DNA of 64,000 nt from Lachnospiraceae bacterium OF09-6. GTDB taxonomy: Bacteria > Bacillota > Clostridia > Lachnospirales > Lachnospiraceae. Position 1 is the stretch's first letter. Every line of letters begins with the position of its first letter. The stretch lies in contig QUMM01000002.1 of the NCBI GenBank assembly GCA_003435055.1, positions 62,001-126,000 of the forward strand. Direction: 5' to 3'. This document shows, piece after piece, positions 27,506 through 36,942 of this stretch. Made by a program: the position numbers and the translations under genes. The notes under the pieces are model-generated. The model searched no databases and was not told the DNA's origin. It was given only the letters and a program-made list of their open reading frames with translations.

Positions 27506-28036
27506 ATGGCTGCGTCAGAAAGAAGCATACAATCGAATAGAAGAACGAATCATGCTCCGCAGAGACGAAGCTATACCAACACTTACATAGACGGGAATGT
27601 AATCCGTCACGTGGAAGCAGTTCCACAGAGGCGGCCGGACCGTCGCAGAAGGGAGCAGGAAGAGAGACGCCAGGAAGCCAGAGTTATGGCCAGAAAGAAC
27701 AGAGAACGGGCGCTTCGCATGAATGTGCCGTATGTATCTTTCCTGACAGCCGTATCCGTAGCAACCGTGTTTGTCTGCGTGAACTTCCTTCAGCTTCAGT
27801 CTGAAGGGATCAGTTACCGGAATGAAATCGCATCACTGGAGAGTCATCTTACAGAACAGAAGCTGGCCAATGACAATGCTTATGAAGAAGCGTTATCTTC
27901 TGTGAACATGGAAGATGTCAAAAATATTGCAGTGAACGATCTTGGAATGACTTATGCCGATGAGGGACAGATTATAATTTATAGTAATCAGGATGGGGAT
28001 TATATCCGTCAGTATACGGAGATCCCAACCGAGTAG
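27506..28036 (+). CDS. ftsL: FtsL-like division protein
   Basis: This 176-residue protein has a basic cytoplasmic N terminus rich in Arg/Gln (about 1-70, including RRPDRRRREQEERRQEARV), one membrane helix (about 74-94) and a short extracellular coiled coil (residues about 95-130). This layout is that of FtsL, which links DivIC and DivIB at the septum. Sequence identity to FtsL is always low, so the call depends on topology plus position between rsmH and the first PBP. Confidence 0.7.
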   Translation: MAASERSIQSNRRTNHAPQRRSYTNTYIDGNVIRHVEAVPQRRPDRRRREQEERRQEARVMARKNRERALRMNVPYVSFLTAVSVATVFVCVNFLQLQSEGISYRNEIASLESHLTEQKLANDNAYEEALSSVNMEDVKNIAVNDLGMTYADEGQIIIYSNQDGDYIRQYTEIPTE

Positions 28037-28047
28037 AAAACAGGCGG

Positions 28048-30201
28048 GTGACCGAATTGGGAACAAAACGAAAAAGAGAACAGAAATTTACGAGGCAAAT
28101 GCAAATAAAGCTTATGGCTGTATTTGCATTTGTTTTATTACTGCTGGTTGCACTGAATCTGGTGATTGCACATATTAATGTGACAAACGGGGATAAATAT
28201 GCCAAGCAGGTATTGTCTCAGCAGACCTATGACAGCAGGACGATTCCATATCGACGTGGGGAGATTCAGGACCGAAATGGAAATGTACTGGCAAAGAGCG
28301 AAAAAGTGTATAATGTCATTCTGGACTGTTATGCCATTAACAGTGTGGAAGACTATATAGAACCAACGATTGCAGCAGTATCGGAACAGTTTGAGCTGGA
28401 TTCTGCAACGGTACGTGATGTGATCTGCAGCGAGGAAACGAAGGACAGCCGGTACCAGGTAATCAAAAAAGAGATCAGTGTGGAAGAAAAGCAGGCTTTT
28501 GAGGACTATGTGGATACCTCAGAAGATAAGTCCATGTCCCAGGCAAAGAGAGAAGAACTGGAAAATGTACAGGGCGTATGGTTTGAAGAAGACTATGTCC
28601 GGACTTATCCGATGGATACGCTGGCCTGTACGGTGGTCGGCTTTTCTAATAAGCTGAATGATGGAATCTCCGGACTGGAATCTTACTATGACGATGTATT
28701 AAACGGAGTTGATGGCCGGGAGTACGGATATCTGAATCAGGATATGGAGCTGGAAGAGAACATCATCGAGCCGGAAGATGGCAACAGTATTGTCAGCACC
28801 ATCGACATGAATATTCAGCAGGTTGTCGAAAAGTACATCGCACAGCTGGAAGAAGAAAACAGGAATGGCCCAAGGGAAAAGACGGCAGGACATGCCAGTC
28901 TGAACACCGGCGTGATTGTGGCCAATCCGAATAACGGAGAGATTCTGGCAATGGCTACGGATAAGACATTTAATCTGAATGATCCACAGAATCTGGATGG
29001 CTGGTACGATGAAAAAGAACAGAAGACCATGACGGAAGAGGAAAAAAGTGAGGCTCTAAATACGCTCTGGTATAATTACTGTGTATCCGAAGCTTTTGAG
29101 CTGGGATCCACCTACAAGCCAAATGTGGTGGCGGCCGCTCTGGATTCCGGAAGTGTCACGGAGGACTTCGGTATGACCTGTATCGGATATCTGCAGCCAC
29201 TGGCCAATGAAGATCCGATCGCCTGTACTGGAGTTCATGGCGAGGAAAGTCTGAAGGATATCATCCGGAATTCCTGCAACCCGGGTATGATGACCATCGG
29301 TTTCCAGATGGGAATCGAAACCTTCTGTAAGTATCAGGATATCTTTGGATTTGGAAAGCGAACGGGTATTGACCTGCCAAATGAGAATGCCGGGTATCTG
29401 TACACTGCCAACACCATGGGAACCATCGAGCTGGCCACCTGTTCTTTTGGACAGGGATTTACGGCAACGATGATTCAGGAACTGCAGGCTTTCTGTGCAG
29501 ATGTCAATGGCGGCTACCTGTATAAGCCACATGTGGTGAAGCAGGTGCTGGATTCGGATGGTGGAGTAGTCAGAAACATTGATCCGCTGGTGATGGCACA
29601 GCCGGTATCTTCTAAGACATCTTCTTTGATCAGAGAATATCTGGAGGCAGTTGTGACCGATGGTACAGCGACCAGCGCAGCCATACCTGGATATCGTATC
29701 GGTGGTAAGACAGGAACTGCTGAAAAATTCCCACGTGGAGACGGACGCTATGTCATATCGTTTATCTGTGCAGTACCAATTGATGATCCACAAGTCGTAG
29801 TGTATACAGTAATTGATGAGCCAAACATTGAGAATCAGGAAGACGGAAGCTACACCAAGGATCTGGCCAGAAATATTCTGACGGAGATTTTACCATATCT
29901 TGGTATTTATCCAACTGAGGAGATCACAGAAGAAGAACGTCAGTCTCTTGGCATTCAGGTGGAAAAAGAAGGCGGCGATACCCAGTGGGTATCTCAGTAT
30001 GTTTATGATGAATATGGCAACCTGGTATATGATGAGACCACCTGGGAGCCAATGACCGAGATGGTAGAAGTAGATGAAAATGGCAATGTGGTATCTTCGG
30101 AGAGTGAGGATTCCAGTGATAATGGCAGCCTGTATGGTAATGTGGCGCTCCGGAGCCTCAGGGAGAACAACAGATCGATGAAAACTGGTCGGATGGCGTA
30201 A
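28048..30201 (+). CDS. Class B penicillin-binding protein, PBP2B/FtsI type
   Basis: This is a monofunctional transpeptidase of 717 residues for septal wall cross-linking. It has one N-terminal membrane anchor (about 20-42), a dimerisation domain starting with YRRGEIQDRNGNVLA, and active-site motifs STYK (S354-K357), SCN (409-411) and KTGT (554-557). An acidic C-terminal tail lies beyond the transpeptidase domain; no PASTA domain was seen. A GTG start at 28048 is used, after a GGCGGG site. A strong terminator and a second PBP follow. Confidence 0.9.
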   Translation: MTELGTKRKREQKFTRQMQIKLMAVFAFVLLLLVALNLVIAHINVTNGDKYAKQVLSQQTYDSRTIPYRRGEIQDRNGNVLAKSEKVYNVILDCYAINSVEDYIEPTIAAVSEQFELDSATVRDVICSEETKDSRYQVIKKEISVEEKQAFEDYVDTSEDKSMSQAKREELENVQGVWFEEDYVRTYPMDTLACTVVGFSNKLNDGISGLESYYDDVLNGVDGREYGYLNQDMELEENIIEPEDGNSIVSTIDMNIQQVVEKYIAQLEEENRNGPREKTAGHASLNTGVIVANPNNGEILAMATDKTFNLNDPQNLDGWYDEKEQKTMTEEEKSEALNTLWYNYCVSEAFELGSTYKPNVVAAALDSGSVTEDFGMTCIGYLQPLANEDPIACTGVHGEESLKDIIRNSCNPGMMTIGFQMGIETFCKYQDIFGFGKRTGIDLPNENAGYLYTANTMGTIELATCSFGQGFTATMIQELQAFCADVNGGYLYKPHVVKQVLDSDGGVVRNIDPLVMAQPVSSKTSSLIREYLEAVVTDGTATSAAIPGYRIGGKTGTAEKFPRGDGRYVISFICAVPIDDPQVVVYTVIDEPNIENQEDGSYTKDLARNILTEILPYLGIYPTEEITEEERQSLGIQVEKEGGDTQWVSQYVYDEYGNLVYDETTWEPMTEMVEVDENGNVVSSESEDSSDNGSLYGNVALRSLRENNRSMKTGRMA

Positions 30202-30241
30202 CAGATCAGGATTTGCAGATCGGAACACAATAAAATGAATA

Positions 30242-30292
30242 CCCCACAGTGACTTTCATAGATTAAAAGAAAGGACACTGTGGGGATTTTTT
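30242..30292 (+). terminator. Terminator between the two PBP genes, touching the second start codon
   Basis: CCCCACAGTG (30242-30251) pairs perfectly with CACTGTGGGG (30276-30285), then A and six T end one base before ATG 30293. The GGGG in the 3' arm is the only purine-rich sequence that could act as ribosome site for the next gene, so the stem would hide it. Confidence 0.8.
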
Positions 30293-32041
30293 ATGCACAC
30301 CTTTCATAAAAGAAAAATCTTGCTGGTATTTGCCGGTTCGGCACTGCTTTTGGTGATATTGACGATCCGGCTGGGCTGGCTGATGCTGGGCAAGTCCGGG
30401 TATTACGGAAAAAAGGCTCAGGATCTGCATGAACGAGAACGAAGCATCAAGGCTGAGAGAGGGGAAATCTGGGATCGGAATGGAACAGTGCTGGCAGCAA
30501 ATCAGACGGTATGTACCATATCGGTCATACACAGTCAGATCACAGACCCGGAAAATGTGATTCGTGTGCTGGCAGAAGAACTGGGGATGGATGAGGAAAA
30601 AATAAGAGCCAGAGTAGAAAAACGAAGTTCCATAGAGCGGATTCGCACCAATGTGCCAAAAGAGACCGGTGACAGGATCCGTCAGATGGAGCTTGCGGGA
30701 GTGAAAGTGGATGAAGATTATAAAAGGTTTTATCCTTACGGCGATCTGGCTTCGACGGTCATCGGATTTACCGGAGGGGATAATCAGGGAATTGTGGGCC
30801 TGGAAGTGGCATATGATGAGGTGTTGCAGGGAAAAGCGGGGAAAATCCTGACCATGACCGATGCAAGAGGGGTAGAACTTCCAGATGCAGGAGAGCGCAG
30901 GCAGGAACCGGAAAGTGGTCACACGCTGCAGACCAGTCTGGATGTGAATATTCAGATGTATGCCACACAGGCTGCCTTGCAGGTGATGGAAAAGAAACAG
31001 GCGGATAGCGTGTCGATTCTGATTATGAAACCAGAAAATGGAGAAATCCTGGCCATGGTGAATGTACCGGAATATGATCTGAATGATCCTTTCACCCTTC
31101 CAGCTGCTACGGAAGGAATGAGTGAATCAGAAATACAGGATGCCAGAAATCAGATGTGGCGAAATGACTGTATCAATGACACTTATGAACCGGGATCCAC
31201 TTTTAAGATCATCACAGCCTCAGCGGGGCTGGAGGAGGGGGTAGTATCTCTTCAGGATACCTTTTTCTGTCCGGGCTATAAAATAGTAGATGACCGGAGA
31301 ATCCGCTGTCACAAAGTTGGGGGCCATGGATCGGAGAATTTTGTTCAGGCAGCACAGAACTCCTGTAATCCAGTCTTTATCGAAGTGGGACTGCGCCTGG
31401 GAGTGGAACGTTACTATCACTATTTTAAGCAATTCGGACTACTGGAAAAGACGGGGATCGACCTGCCGGGAGAAGCCGGGACGATTATGCATGATCCGAA
31501 AAACATGGGGCAGGTGGAGCTGGCCACGGTAGCTTTCGGGCAGTCTTTTCAGATTACACCGGTGCAATTGGCGGCCACGGTATCTTCCCTGATCAATGGG
31601 GGAAAACGTATTACGCCCCATCTGGGGGTCAGTGTCCGGGACAAAGAAGGTGCGTTGCTTCAGCAGCTGGAGTATCCGGAAGGAAAACAGATCCTGTCCG
31701 GGGAAACATCTCAAAAACTGCAGTATGTGCTGGAACAGGTAGTGGATGGAGGAAGCGGAAAAAATGCTTATATAGAAGGCTATCGAATCGGTGGAAAAAC
31801 AGCAACCTCTGAGACGCTGCCCCGCAGTGCAAATCAGTACATTTCCTCATTTATTGGCTTTGCACCGGCGGATGATCCTCAGGTGCTGGGGCTTTGCGTA
31901 ATTCATAATCCCCAGGGAGTTTACTATGGAGGCACCATAGCGGCACCGGTGATACGGGATATTTTTTCTAATATTCTGCCTTACCTGGGAATAGAAAAAG
32001 AGATAGTAGAGGATACTGCAGAAACAACAGCAGTGCAGTGA
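30293..32041 (+). CDS. Second class B penicillin-binding protein with KTA motif
   Basis: This 582-residue transpeptidase has one N-terminal membrane helix (about 9-28), the PBP dimerisation motif RGEIWDRNGTVLAANQ, STFK (302-305) and SCN (357-359). The third motif reads K502-T503-A504 instead of the usual KTG. No PASTA domain is present. The start at 30293 is needed to keep the membrane anchor, although it sits directly after a terminator and has no free ribosome site. A role in elongation, sporulation or septation cannot be decided from sequence. Confidence 0.88.
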   Translation: MHTFHKRKILLVFAGSALLLVILTIRLGWLMLGKSGYYGKKAQDLHERERSIKAERGEIWDRNGTVLAANQTVCTISVIHSQITDPENVIRVLAEELGMDEEKIRARVEKRSSIERIRTNVPKETGDRIRQMELAGVKVDEDYKRFYPYGDLASTVIGFTGGDNQGIVGLEVAYDEVLQGKAGKILTMTDARGVELPDAGERRQEPESGHTLQTSLDVNIQMYATQAALQVMEKKQADSVSILIMKPENGEILAMVNVPEYDLNDPFTLPAATEGMSESEIQDARNQMWRNDCINDTYEPGSTFKIITASAGLEEGVVSLQDTFFCPGYKIVDDRRIRCHKVGGHGSENFVQAAQNSCNPVFIEVGLRLGVERYYHYFKQFGLLEKTGIDLPGEAGTIMHDPKNMGQVELATVAFGQSFQITPVQLAATVSSLINGGKRITPHLGVSVRDKEGALLQQLEYPEGKQILSGETSQKLQYVLEQVVDGGSGKNAYIEGYRIGGKTATSETLPRSANQYISSFIGFAPADDPQVLGLCVIHNPQGVYYGGTIAAPVIRDIFSNILPYLGIEKEIVEDTAETTAVQ

Positions 32042-32053
32042 GACAACTTTCGG

Positions 32054-32082
32054 TTGCCAGATACTATAAAAAGACGTATAAT
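32054..32082 (+). promoter_or_regulatory. Promoter upstream of mraY
   Basis: TTGCCA (32054-32059) and TATAAT (32077-32082), spacer 17 bp. The -10 box lies between the arms of an inverted repeat AAAAGAC (32069-32075) / GTCTTTT (32096-32102). Confidence 0.6.
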
Positions 32083-32115
32083 TCATGTATATATAGTCTT
32101 TTGGAGGAAGAAAAA

Positions 32116-33075
32116 ATGATAAGCATAGAAGTGATTCTGGCGTTACTTATTGCTTTTGCAATAAGCGTATTATTGAGTCCGTTCGTGATTCCATTTTTAA
32201 GAAAACTGAAGATCGGAAATACAGAGAGGGAAGAAGGGGTACAGTCACACCTGAAAAAGGCAGGGACACCAACTATGGGAGGTCTGATCATACTGATCAG
32301 TGTACTGATCACCTCTTTATTATTTGTAGGCAGATATCCGAGAATCATCCCGATTCTGTTCCTGACACTGGGATTTGGAATCATTGGATTTCTGGATGAT
32401 TACCTGAAGGTAGTTCTGCGCAGATCCGATGGACTTCTGCCAAAGCAGAAGTTTCTTCTGCAGGTGGTTGTGACCACCATATTTGTTGTGTACATACTGG
32501 TTGTAGATCCAGACTGTCTGGTGATGCTGCTGCCATTTACCCATGGTATGTATTTTGATTGTAAGTGGATTACGGTACCACTGGTATATTTTGTGGTACT
32601 TGGCACGGTAAATGGTGTGAATTTCACCGATGGACTGGATGGACTGGCTACTGGTGTTACGACAATGGTCGCAGTATTTTTTACAGTTGTAGCCATTGGC
32701 ACCCATGCAGAAATTGAACCGATTACGGCAGCAGTTACCGGAGCACTTCTGGGCTTTCTGATGTTCAATTCCCATCCGGCCAAAGTATTTATGGGAGATA
32801 CCGGTTCTCTTGCACTGGGAGGTTTCGTGGCAGGTACTGCTTATGTACTGCAGATCCCGATTTTGATTCCGGTATTTGGGTTGATCTATCTGATTGAAGT
32901 GCTTTCTGTGATCATTCAGGTGACATATTTTAAGAAGACCGGAGGAAAACGTTTCTTTAAAATGGCACCGATTCACCATCATTTTGAATTATGCGGATGG
33001 TCAGAAACGCAGATCGTAGCACTGTTTACTGTTGTAACAGCACTTCTTTGCCTGATCTGTCTGTACGGATTATAA
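32116..33075 (+). CDS. mraY: Phospho-MurNAc-pentapeptide transferase MraY
   Basis: MraY attaches phospho-MurNAc-pentapeptide to undecaprenyl phosphate, forming lipid I. The 319-residue integral membrane protein has about ten hydrophobic segments and the catalytic motifs GFLDDYLK, NFTDGLDGLA and FMGDTGSLALGG, with PIHHHFEL near the end. GGAGG at 32104-32108 supports ATG 32116; an upstream start at 32038 would overlap the promoter. The own promoter allows expression independent of the PBP genes. Confidence 0.96.
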   Translation: MISIEVILALLIAFAISVLLSPFVIPFLRKLKIGNTEREEGVQSHLKKAGTPTMGGLIILISVLITSLLFVGRYPRIIPILFLTLGFGIIGFLDDYLKVVLRRSDGLLPKQKFLLQVVVTTIFVVYILVVDPDCLVMLLPFTHGMYFDCKWITVPLVYFVVLGTVNGVNFTDGLDGLATGVTTMVAVFFTVVAIGTHAEIEPITAAVTGALLGFLMFNSHPAKVFMGDTGSLALGGFVAGTAYVLQIPILIPVFGLIYLIEVLSVIIQVTYFKKTGGKRFFKMAPIHHHFELCGWSETQIVALFTVVTALLCLICLYGL

Positions 33076-33133
33076 AAGGCAAAATTAGTTAAGATGGAAA
33101 GAAGCTGCATCAGCAGCTATTTGGAGGATAAAT

Positions 33134-34501
33134 ATGAATTTGCAGAATAAAAATGTACTGGTATTCGGCACCGGTATCAGTGGAATCGCAGCAGCAGGTC
33201 TGCTGGAAGACAAAGGTGCATATCCGGTATTATTTGACGGAAATGCCGAATTAGAAGAAAAGGCAATCCGGGCAAAGCTGCCGGAAGGAAGCAAGGCAGA
33301 GATTCTTTTAGGGGATTTGACAGATGAGCAGATCCGGAGCCTGGATCTGGTCGTGTTAAGCCCTGGTGTACCGACAGATCTTCCACTGGTAAATCGTCTG
33401 AGAGAGGCTGGATTAAAGATCTGGGGTGAGATTGAACTGGCCTATGAATGTAGCAGGGGCGATGTGCTGGCGATCACAGGAACGAATGGAAAGACCACGA
33501 CCACCAGCCTTCTGGGGGCAATTATGCAGCATGCAAAAGAATCTGCATTTATTGTGGGAAATATCGGAATCCCATATACACAGATCGTAGAAGAGACAAA
33601 AGAGAGTTCCGTTACAGTGGCTGAGATCAGCAGTTTCCAGCTGGAGACGATTGAACAGTTCCGGCCAAAGGTGAGTGCCATTCTGAATATTACACCGGAT
33701 CATCTGAACCGTCATCATACTATGGAAGAATATATCCGGGTAAAAGAACTGATTACAAAGAATCAGACAGAAGAAGATACCTGTGTATTGAACTATGAAG
33801 ATGAAGTTTTGCGGGAATTTGGAAAAACACTGAAGTGTCAGGTTATATTTTTCAGCAGTCTGCGTACATTAGAAAAGGGCATTTACCTGAATGGAGAGAT
33901 GATCGAATACAACGATGGTACCGGTATCATGACCATCTGCAGTGTGAAGGAACTGAATCTGCCGGGAAGACATAATTATGAGAATGTCTGCGCAGCAGTA
34001 GCTATGGCTCTGGCCTACGGCATCAGTCTGGAAGATATCCGTTACGTACTGGTACGGTTCAAGGCGGTAGAGCACCGTATTGAATATGTGACCGAAGTAA
34101 ATGGTGTTGTTTATTATAATGACTCCAAGGGAACGAACCCAGATGCAGCAATTAAGGGCATTCAGGCCATGGATCGGCCAACGTTGCTGATAGGCGGCGG
34201 ATATGATAAGAATTCTTCGTATGAGGAATGGATTAATGCCTTTGACGGAAAGGTAAGATACCTGGTTCTTCTGGGACAGACAAAAGAAAAGATCGCAGAG
34301 GCTGCAGGAAGGTGTGGGTTCGAACATGTGATTATGACAGAATCACTGGAAGAAGCCGTTGGCTTTTGCGCAGAACATGCCAATCCGGGAGATGCGGTAC
34401 TGCTTTCCCCGGCATGTGCAAGCTGGGGCATGTTCCCAAACTACGAGGTGAGGGGAAAGAGATTCAAGGAACTGGTGTATCAGTTGAAAAATAAAGATTA
34501 A
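33134..34501 (+). CDS. murD: UDP-MurNAc-L-Ala:D-Glu ligase
   Basis: MurD adds D-glutamate to UDP-MurNAc-L-Ala with ATP. The 455-residue protein has an N-terminal Rossmann-like UDP domain (VLVFGTGISGIAAAGLLE), the ATP loop GTNGKTTTTSLL (about 116-127), and the C-terminal domain with YNDSKGTNPDAAI and LLSPACASWGMF. TTTGGAGG at 33120-33127 precedes the start. It is followed by ftsW, murA and ftsQ in order. murC, murF and murG are not in the window. Confidence 0.96.
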   Translation: MNLQNKNVLVFGTGISGIAAAGLLEDKGAYPVLFDGNAELEEKAIRAKLPEGSKAEILLGDLTDEQIRSLDLVVLSPGVPTDLPLVNRLREAGLKIWGEIELAYECSRGDVLAITGTNGKTTTTSLLGAIMQHAKESAFIVGNIGIPYTQIVEETKESSVTVAEISSFQLETIEQFRPKVSAILNITPDHLNRHHTMEEYIRVKELITKNQTEEDTCVLNYEDEVLREFGKTLKCQVIFFSSLRTLEKGIYLNGEMIEYNDGTGIMTICSVKELNLPGRHNYENVCAAVAMALAYGISLEDIRYVLVRFKAVEHRIEYVTEVNGVVYYNDSKGTNPDAAIKGIQAMDRPTLLIGGGYDKNSSYEEWINAFDGKVRYLVLLGQTKEKIAEAAGRCGFEHVIMTESLEEAVGFCAEHANPGDAVLLSPACASWGMFPNYEVRGKRFKELVYQLKNKD

Positions 34502-34510
34502 AACGGGGAA

Positions 34511-35596
34511 GTGGTGGCCGTAAAAGCTGGAAAGCAGGATCGCATGCTTCTGACAGCCGTCCTGGTGCTGGAAATCACGGGACTGCTGATATTGTACAGT
34601 GCCAGTGCCTATAACGGACAGGTGCGATTTGCAGATGAGGGTTATTATCTGAAAAAACAGTTGTTTGCAGCGGTGCTTGGAATGGCTGTGATGACAATGA
34701 TCTCCAGGATCGACTACCATCGGATCGCACGATTTGCCCCGGCTGCCTATATAGGTTCCTGGATTTTATCCGGTGCAGTGCTGCTGGTAGGAAATGCCTA
34801 CAATGGTTCAAGACGCTGGCTGTCTATAGGACCATTGTCCTTTCAGCCTTCGGAATTTGCCAAACCGGCAGTGATTTTGTTCCTGTCTTATCTGATCAGT
34901 AAAAAAGAAAAAGTGGGAAACGGACTGGGTTCTCTGATCTGGTGTATCATGCTGGTACTTCCAATAGTGGCGCTGGTAGGAACAAATAATTTAAGTACAG
35001 CGATCATTATCCTGGGAATTGCGGTGATTCTGGCTTTTGTATCCAGACCAGGGTATGCACAGTTCCTTTGGATTGGCCTGGCTGGTACGGGAGTGGTTAC
35101 CATATTTCTGATGATGGAACAGTACAGGCTGGAGCGCCTGATTATCTGGAAGAATCCAGAGGCTCATGAAAAAGGATTTCAGACGATACAGGGACTATAT
35201 GCCATCGGCTCCGGAGGGCTGTTTGGAGTCGGATTCGGAAATGGAGTTCAGAAGCTGGGGTTTGTACCAGAAGCACAGAATGATATGATTTTTTCCATTA
35301 TCTGTGAGGAGACAGGATGGATAGGTGCGATGTTGCTGCTGATCTTATTTGGCATTCTTTTGTGGCGCTTTATGGTGATTGCCACGCATGCGAGAGACAG
35401 ACTGGGGGCATTCCTGGCAGCAGGGATTATGGCACACATTGCCATACAGGTCATTTTGAATGTGGCGGTAGTGACGAACACCATACCGAATACAGGAATT
35501 ACACTGCCCTTTATCAGTTATGGCGGAACATCCTCGCTGTTTCTGCTGGCAGAAATGGGGCTTGCCCTGTCCGTAAGCCGGTGGCAGAATGATTAA
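34511..35596 (+). CDS. ftsW: SEDS-family glycosyltransferase FtsW/SpoVE type
   Basis: SEDS proteins polymerise lipid II glycan strands together with a class B PBP. The 361-residue protein has ten hydrophobic segments, the motif NAYNGSRRWLSIGPLSFQPSEFAK, and the C-terminal NTGITLPFISYGGTSS. A GTG start at 34511 follows GGGGAAG. A second GTG at 34514 is equally close. FtsW pairs with FtsI at the septum and SpoVE with SpoVD in spores; which one this is cannot be settled from sequence. It lies between murD and murA. Confidence 0.92.
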   Translation: MVAVKAGKQDRMLLTAVLVLEITGLLILYSASAYNGQVRFADEGYYLKKQLFAAVLGMAVMTMISRIDYHRIARFAPAAYIGSWILSGAVLLVGNAYNGSRRWLSIGPLSFQPSEFAKPAVILFLSYLISKKEKVGNGLGSLIWCIMLVLPIVALVGTNNLSTAIIILGIAVILAFVSRPGYAQFLWIGLAGTGVVTIFLMMEQYRLERLIIWKNPEAHEKGFQTIQGLYAIGSGGLFGVGFGNGVQKLGFVPEAQNDMIFSIICEETGWIGAMLLLILFGILLWRFMVIATHARDRLGAFLAAGIMAHIAIQVILNVAVVTNTIPNTGITLPFISYGGTSSLFLLAEMGLALSVSRWQND

Positions 35597-35642
35597 AAAT
35601 GCATATAATAATCTATAGCACTCCGTATACAGGAGGCATAGA

Positions 35643-36911
35643 ATGGGCAGAATTCAGGTATCCGGAGGAAAGCCGCTTGTCGGAGAGACTGCCATACAGG
35701 GAGCAAAAAATGCAGCATTGCCGTTGATGGCAGCAGCACTACTTCATAAAGGGACGACAGTACTTCACAACTGCCCGGATATTGCAGATGTATCATGTAT
35801 GAGGCTGCTGCTGGAAGATCTGGGATGTCAGACTGAATTCAGAAATCATACGATGTATATTGATGCCAGTGTCATTCGCAAGACAGAACCGGATGCAGAG
35901 CTGACAGCACGAATGCGTGGATCCGTGTTACTGATGGGAAGTCTTCTTGGAAGAATGGGAGAAGTGATTCTTCCGTTTCCGGGTGGCTGTGTCATTGGAA
36001 AGCGACCTGTGAATTATCATCTGGATATGATGAGATCATTGGGAGCAGAAGTGATATGCCAGGATAATCGGATGATACTGAGGAGAAAGAAACTAAGGGG
36101 AACACAGATTTCCATGTGCTTCCCAAGCGTAGGAGCTACCGAGAATGGCATTCTGGCTGCAACATTGGCAGATGGAATAACAGAATTAAAGTCAGGTGCC
36201 AGAGAACCAGAGATTGGAGAGTTGTGCCGTTTTCTGCAGGAAAAAGGTGCGCAGATTCATCTGGCAGAAGAGAACATCCGTATAACCGGGGTACAGTGTT
36301 TAAGAGACAGTGAATATACCCTGATGCCTGACCGGATTGTAGCCGGAACTTATCTGCTGGCGGCAGCAGCCACCAGAGGACAGATCTGCCTGCACAGAGT
36401 TCCTCTGGATCACATGAAGGCACTTCTGGATCTGATGCGGCAGACAGGTGTCCGATTATCAGCAAAAGAAGAAGAAACAGGCTGGGCGCTTTCGATAGAC
36501 TGCAGGCAGAGCAGACCGCAGATGCTTCAGGTTGAAACAGCACCTTATCCTGGATTTCCGACAGATCTTCAATCACAGCTGATGGCAGCAGTGACGGCAA
36601 TTCCTGATATGGAATGCTATATCAGGGAGAATCTGTTTGAAGATCGTTTTGTAATCGCAAAGGAATTGAAAAAACTGGGGGCAGAGATTGAGATCTGTCA
36701 GAATGAAGCATATATACGGGGCATTCGCAGACTGAATGCAGCAAACCTGAAGTCCCGTGAACTGCGGGGCGGCGCAGCACTTGTACTGGCGGCACTGGCA
36801 GCTGAGGGGGTCAGTGAGATTGAACCGGATGATTATATCAGAAGAGGATACGAACATATTGACAAGGATCTGAGAGAACTGGGAGGAGAGATCCGCAGAT
36901 TTGGCGGATAA
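35643..36911 (+). CDS. murA: UDP-GlcNAc 1-carboxyvinyltransferase
   Basis: MurA makes UDP-GlcNAc-enolpyruvate from phosphoenolpyruvate, the first committed step of peptidoglycan synthesis. The 422-residue protein has GAKNAALPLMAAAL at the N terminus and the loop PGGCVIGKRPVNYH with catalytic Cys116, the residue attacked by fosfomycin in the family. The domain order is that of the EPSP-synthase fold. AGGAGG at 35630-35635 precedes the start. In many Firmicutes murA lies elsewhere; here it is inside the dcw cluster between ftsW and ftsQ. Confidence 0.95.
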   Translation: MGRIQVSGGKPLVGETAIQGAKNAALPLMAAALLHKGTTVLHNCPDIADVSCMRLLLEDLGCQTEFRNHTMYIDASVIRKTEPDAELTARMRGSVLLMGSLLGRMGEVILPFPGGCVIGKRPVNYHLDMMRSLGAEVICQDNRMILRRKKLRGTQISMCFPSVGATENGILAATLADGITELKSGAREPEIGELCRFLQEKGAQIHLAEENIRITGVQCLRDSEYTLMPDRIVAGTYLLAAAATRGQICLHRVPLDHMKALLDLMRQTGVRLSAKEEETGWALSIDCRQSRPQMLQVETAPYPGFPTDLQSQLMAAVTAIPDMECYIRENLFEDRFVIAKELKKLGAEIEICQNEAYIRGIRRLNAANLKSRELRGGAALVLAALAAEGVSEIEPDDYIRRGYEHIDKDLRELGGEIRRFGG

Positions 36912-36942
36912 AGTGCCTGACTGAAAGAAGGAGTAAAAGACG

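Noticed and set aside
29056..29793. Minus-strand open frame of 245 codons inside the first PBP gene
   Set aside because: It lies wholly inside the transpeptidase domain of a well-supported gene and shows no recognisable features.
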